DNA from: an uncultured bacterium
Lineage (GTDB): Bacteria > DRYD01
Direction: 5' to 3'
Length of the DNA: 64,000 nt
Assembly: GCA_937139605.1 (NCBI GenBank)
Contig: CAKZQG010000011.1
Coordinates: forward strand, 1 to 64,000
Shown: positions 63,737-64,000 of the stretch, piece after piece
How the letters are laid out: each line of letters begins with the position of its first letter
Numbering within the stretch: the first letter of the stretch is position 1
Translations under genes and position numbers: made by a program
Notes under the pieces: generated by a model
The model's input: the letters and a program-made list of their open reading frames with translations, nothing else
Database searches by the model: none
Told to the model about the DNA's origin: nothing

Positions 63737-64000
63737 CCTATTAAATACTATTTAATGTTGGTTTTCCAATTCATTGCAAAGATACCACATACATTTGCTT
63801 ACAATCTATTAGTCTTATAGTGCCAGCTTTAAAATTTTTAGTTCCAAAATGCTTTATCAATAGTCTTTATCATATACTGATTTTTATCTAAATCATTTTA
63901 GCTTTTATAAAATACTTATCCAGATATCATAGAATATTGAGATTACTTTCTAATATCTGTTAAAAAATAAAACTTAAAGCTAATTTAGAAAATACAGCTA
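63737..64000. other. Right-edge interval without a gene; contains a hairpin
   Basis: No coding region is seen. CAGATAT-CA-TAGAA pairs with TTCTA-ATATCTG at 63921-63959 (12 base pairs with a 2-base bulge). This could be a terminator for a gene beyond the edge, or part of the ispE leader. The rest holds no recognised signal. Confidence 0.35.

Overview
The window is very AT-rich bacterial DNA. It encodes a flagellum, a type IV pilus or pseudopilus system, a membrane pyrophosphatase, a Complex I subunit, a B-type succinate dehydrogenase cytochrome b, and several large proteins with no clear family. Genes mostly start at ATG behind GGAGG or GGGGGTG. Both tRNA genes lack an encoded CCA. The gene set fits a motile, piliated bacterium of a poorly sampled low-GC lineage; I cannot place it in a phylum from sequence alone.

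Layout. 0-3 kb: start of a Ser/Thr kinase (cut by the window edge), a family 2 glycosyltransferase, and the rod genes flgB-fliE-flgC. 3-12 kb: HtpX-like protease, a small kinase-like protein, an MFS transporter, a YfhO-type membrane protein, lepA and an isocitrate-dehydrogenase-like gene. 12-21 kb, minus strand: a pilus block of two prepilins, a PilX-like protein, HtrA, a zinc-ribbon/propeller-like protein and PilT. 21-28 kb: glutamine-amidotransferase-type hydrolase, a band-7-like protein, orphan rpmI, orphan nuoJ, copper ATPase, and a frameshifted membrane protein. 28-43 kb: fused WbpB-WbpD-like enzyme, class II aldolase, hppA, a Ser/Thr kinase, tRNA-Gly, a holA-like gene, a DUF167-TPR fusion, a sugar kinase, recR, lspA and sdhC. 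43-51 kb: an island with a Schlafen/AlbA-type remnant, an Eco57I-type adenine methyltransferase and a PLD-SNF2 helicase split by one in-frame amber codon. 51-56 kb: a DUF2283/DUF4258 pair inside a duplicated 53-bp promoter, then flgF, flgG, a FlgJ-type rod-binding protein, an unknown gene, a DUF4126 gene and tRNA-Pro. 56-64 kb: a large repetitive protein, ferredoxin, ssb, recF (frameshifted), a MazG-like gene, a prepilin (frameshifted) and ispE.

The most novel signal is a compact H-type RNA pseudoknot followed by a hairpin. It lies directly upstream of four unrelated genes: the isocitrate dehydrogenase gene, hppA, the rod-binding gene and the DUF4126 gene. Three copies are near-identical. The fourth keeps the fold with a different stem 2 that still pairs perfectly, which is covariation visible inside one window. 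I do not recognise it as a known riboswitch or ribozyme.

Other points of interest are the amber-interrupted helicase/methyltransferase defence island, the 53-bp promoter duplication around a toxin-antitoxin-like pair, a shared upstream motif linking flagellar genes to two orphan genes, and three genes each missing a single base. The three missing bases suggest either assembly undercalls or slippage.
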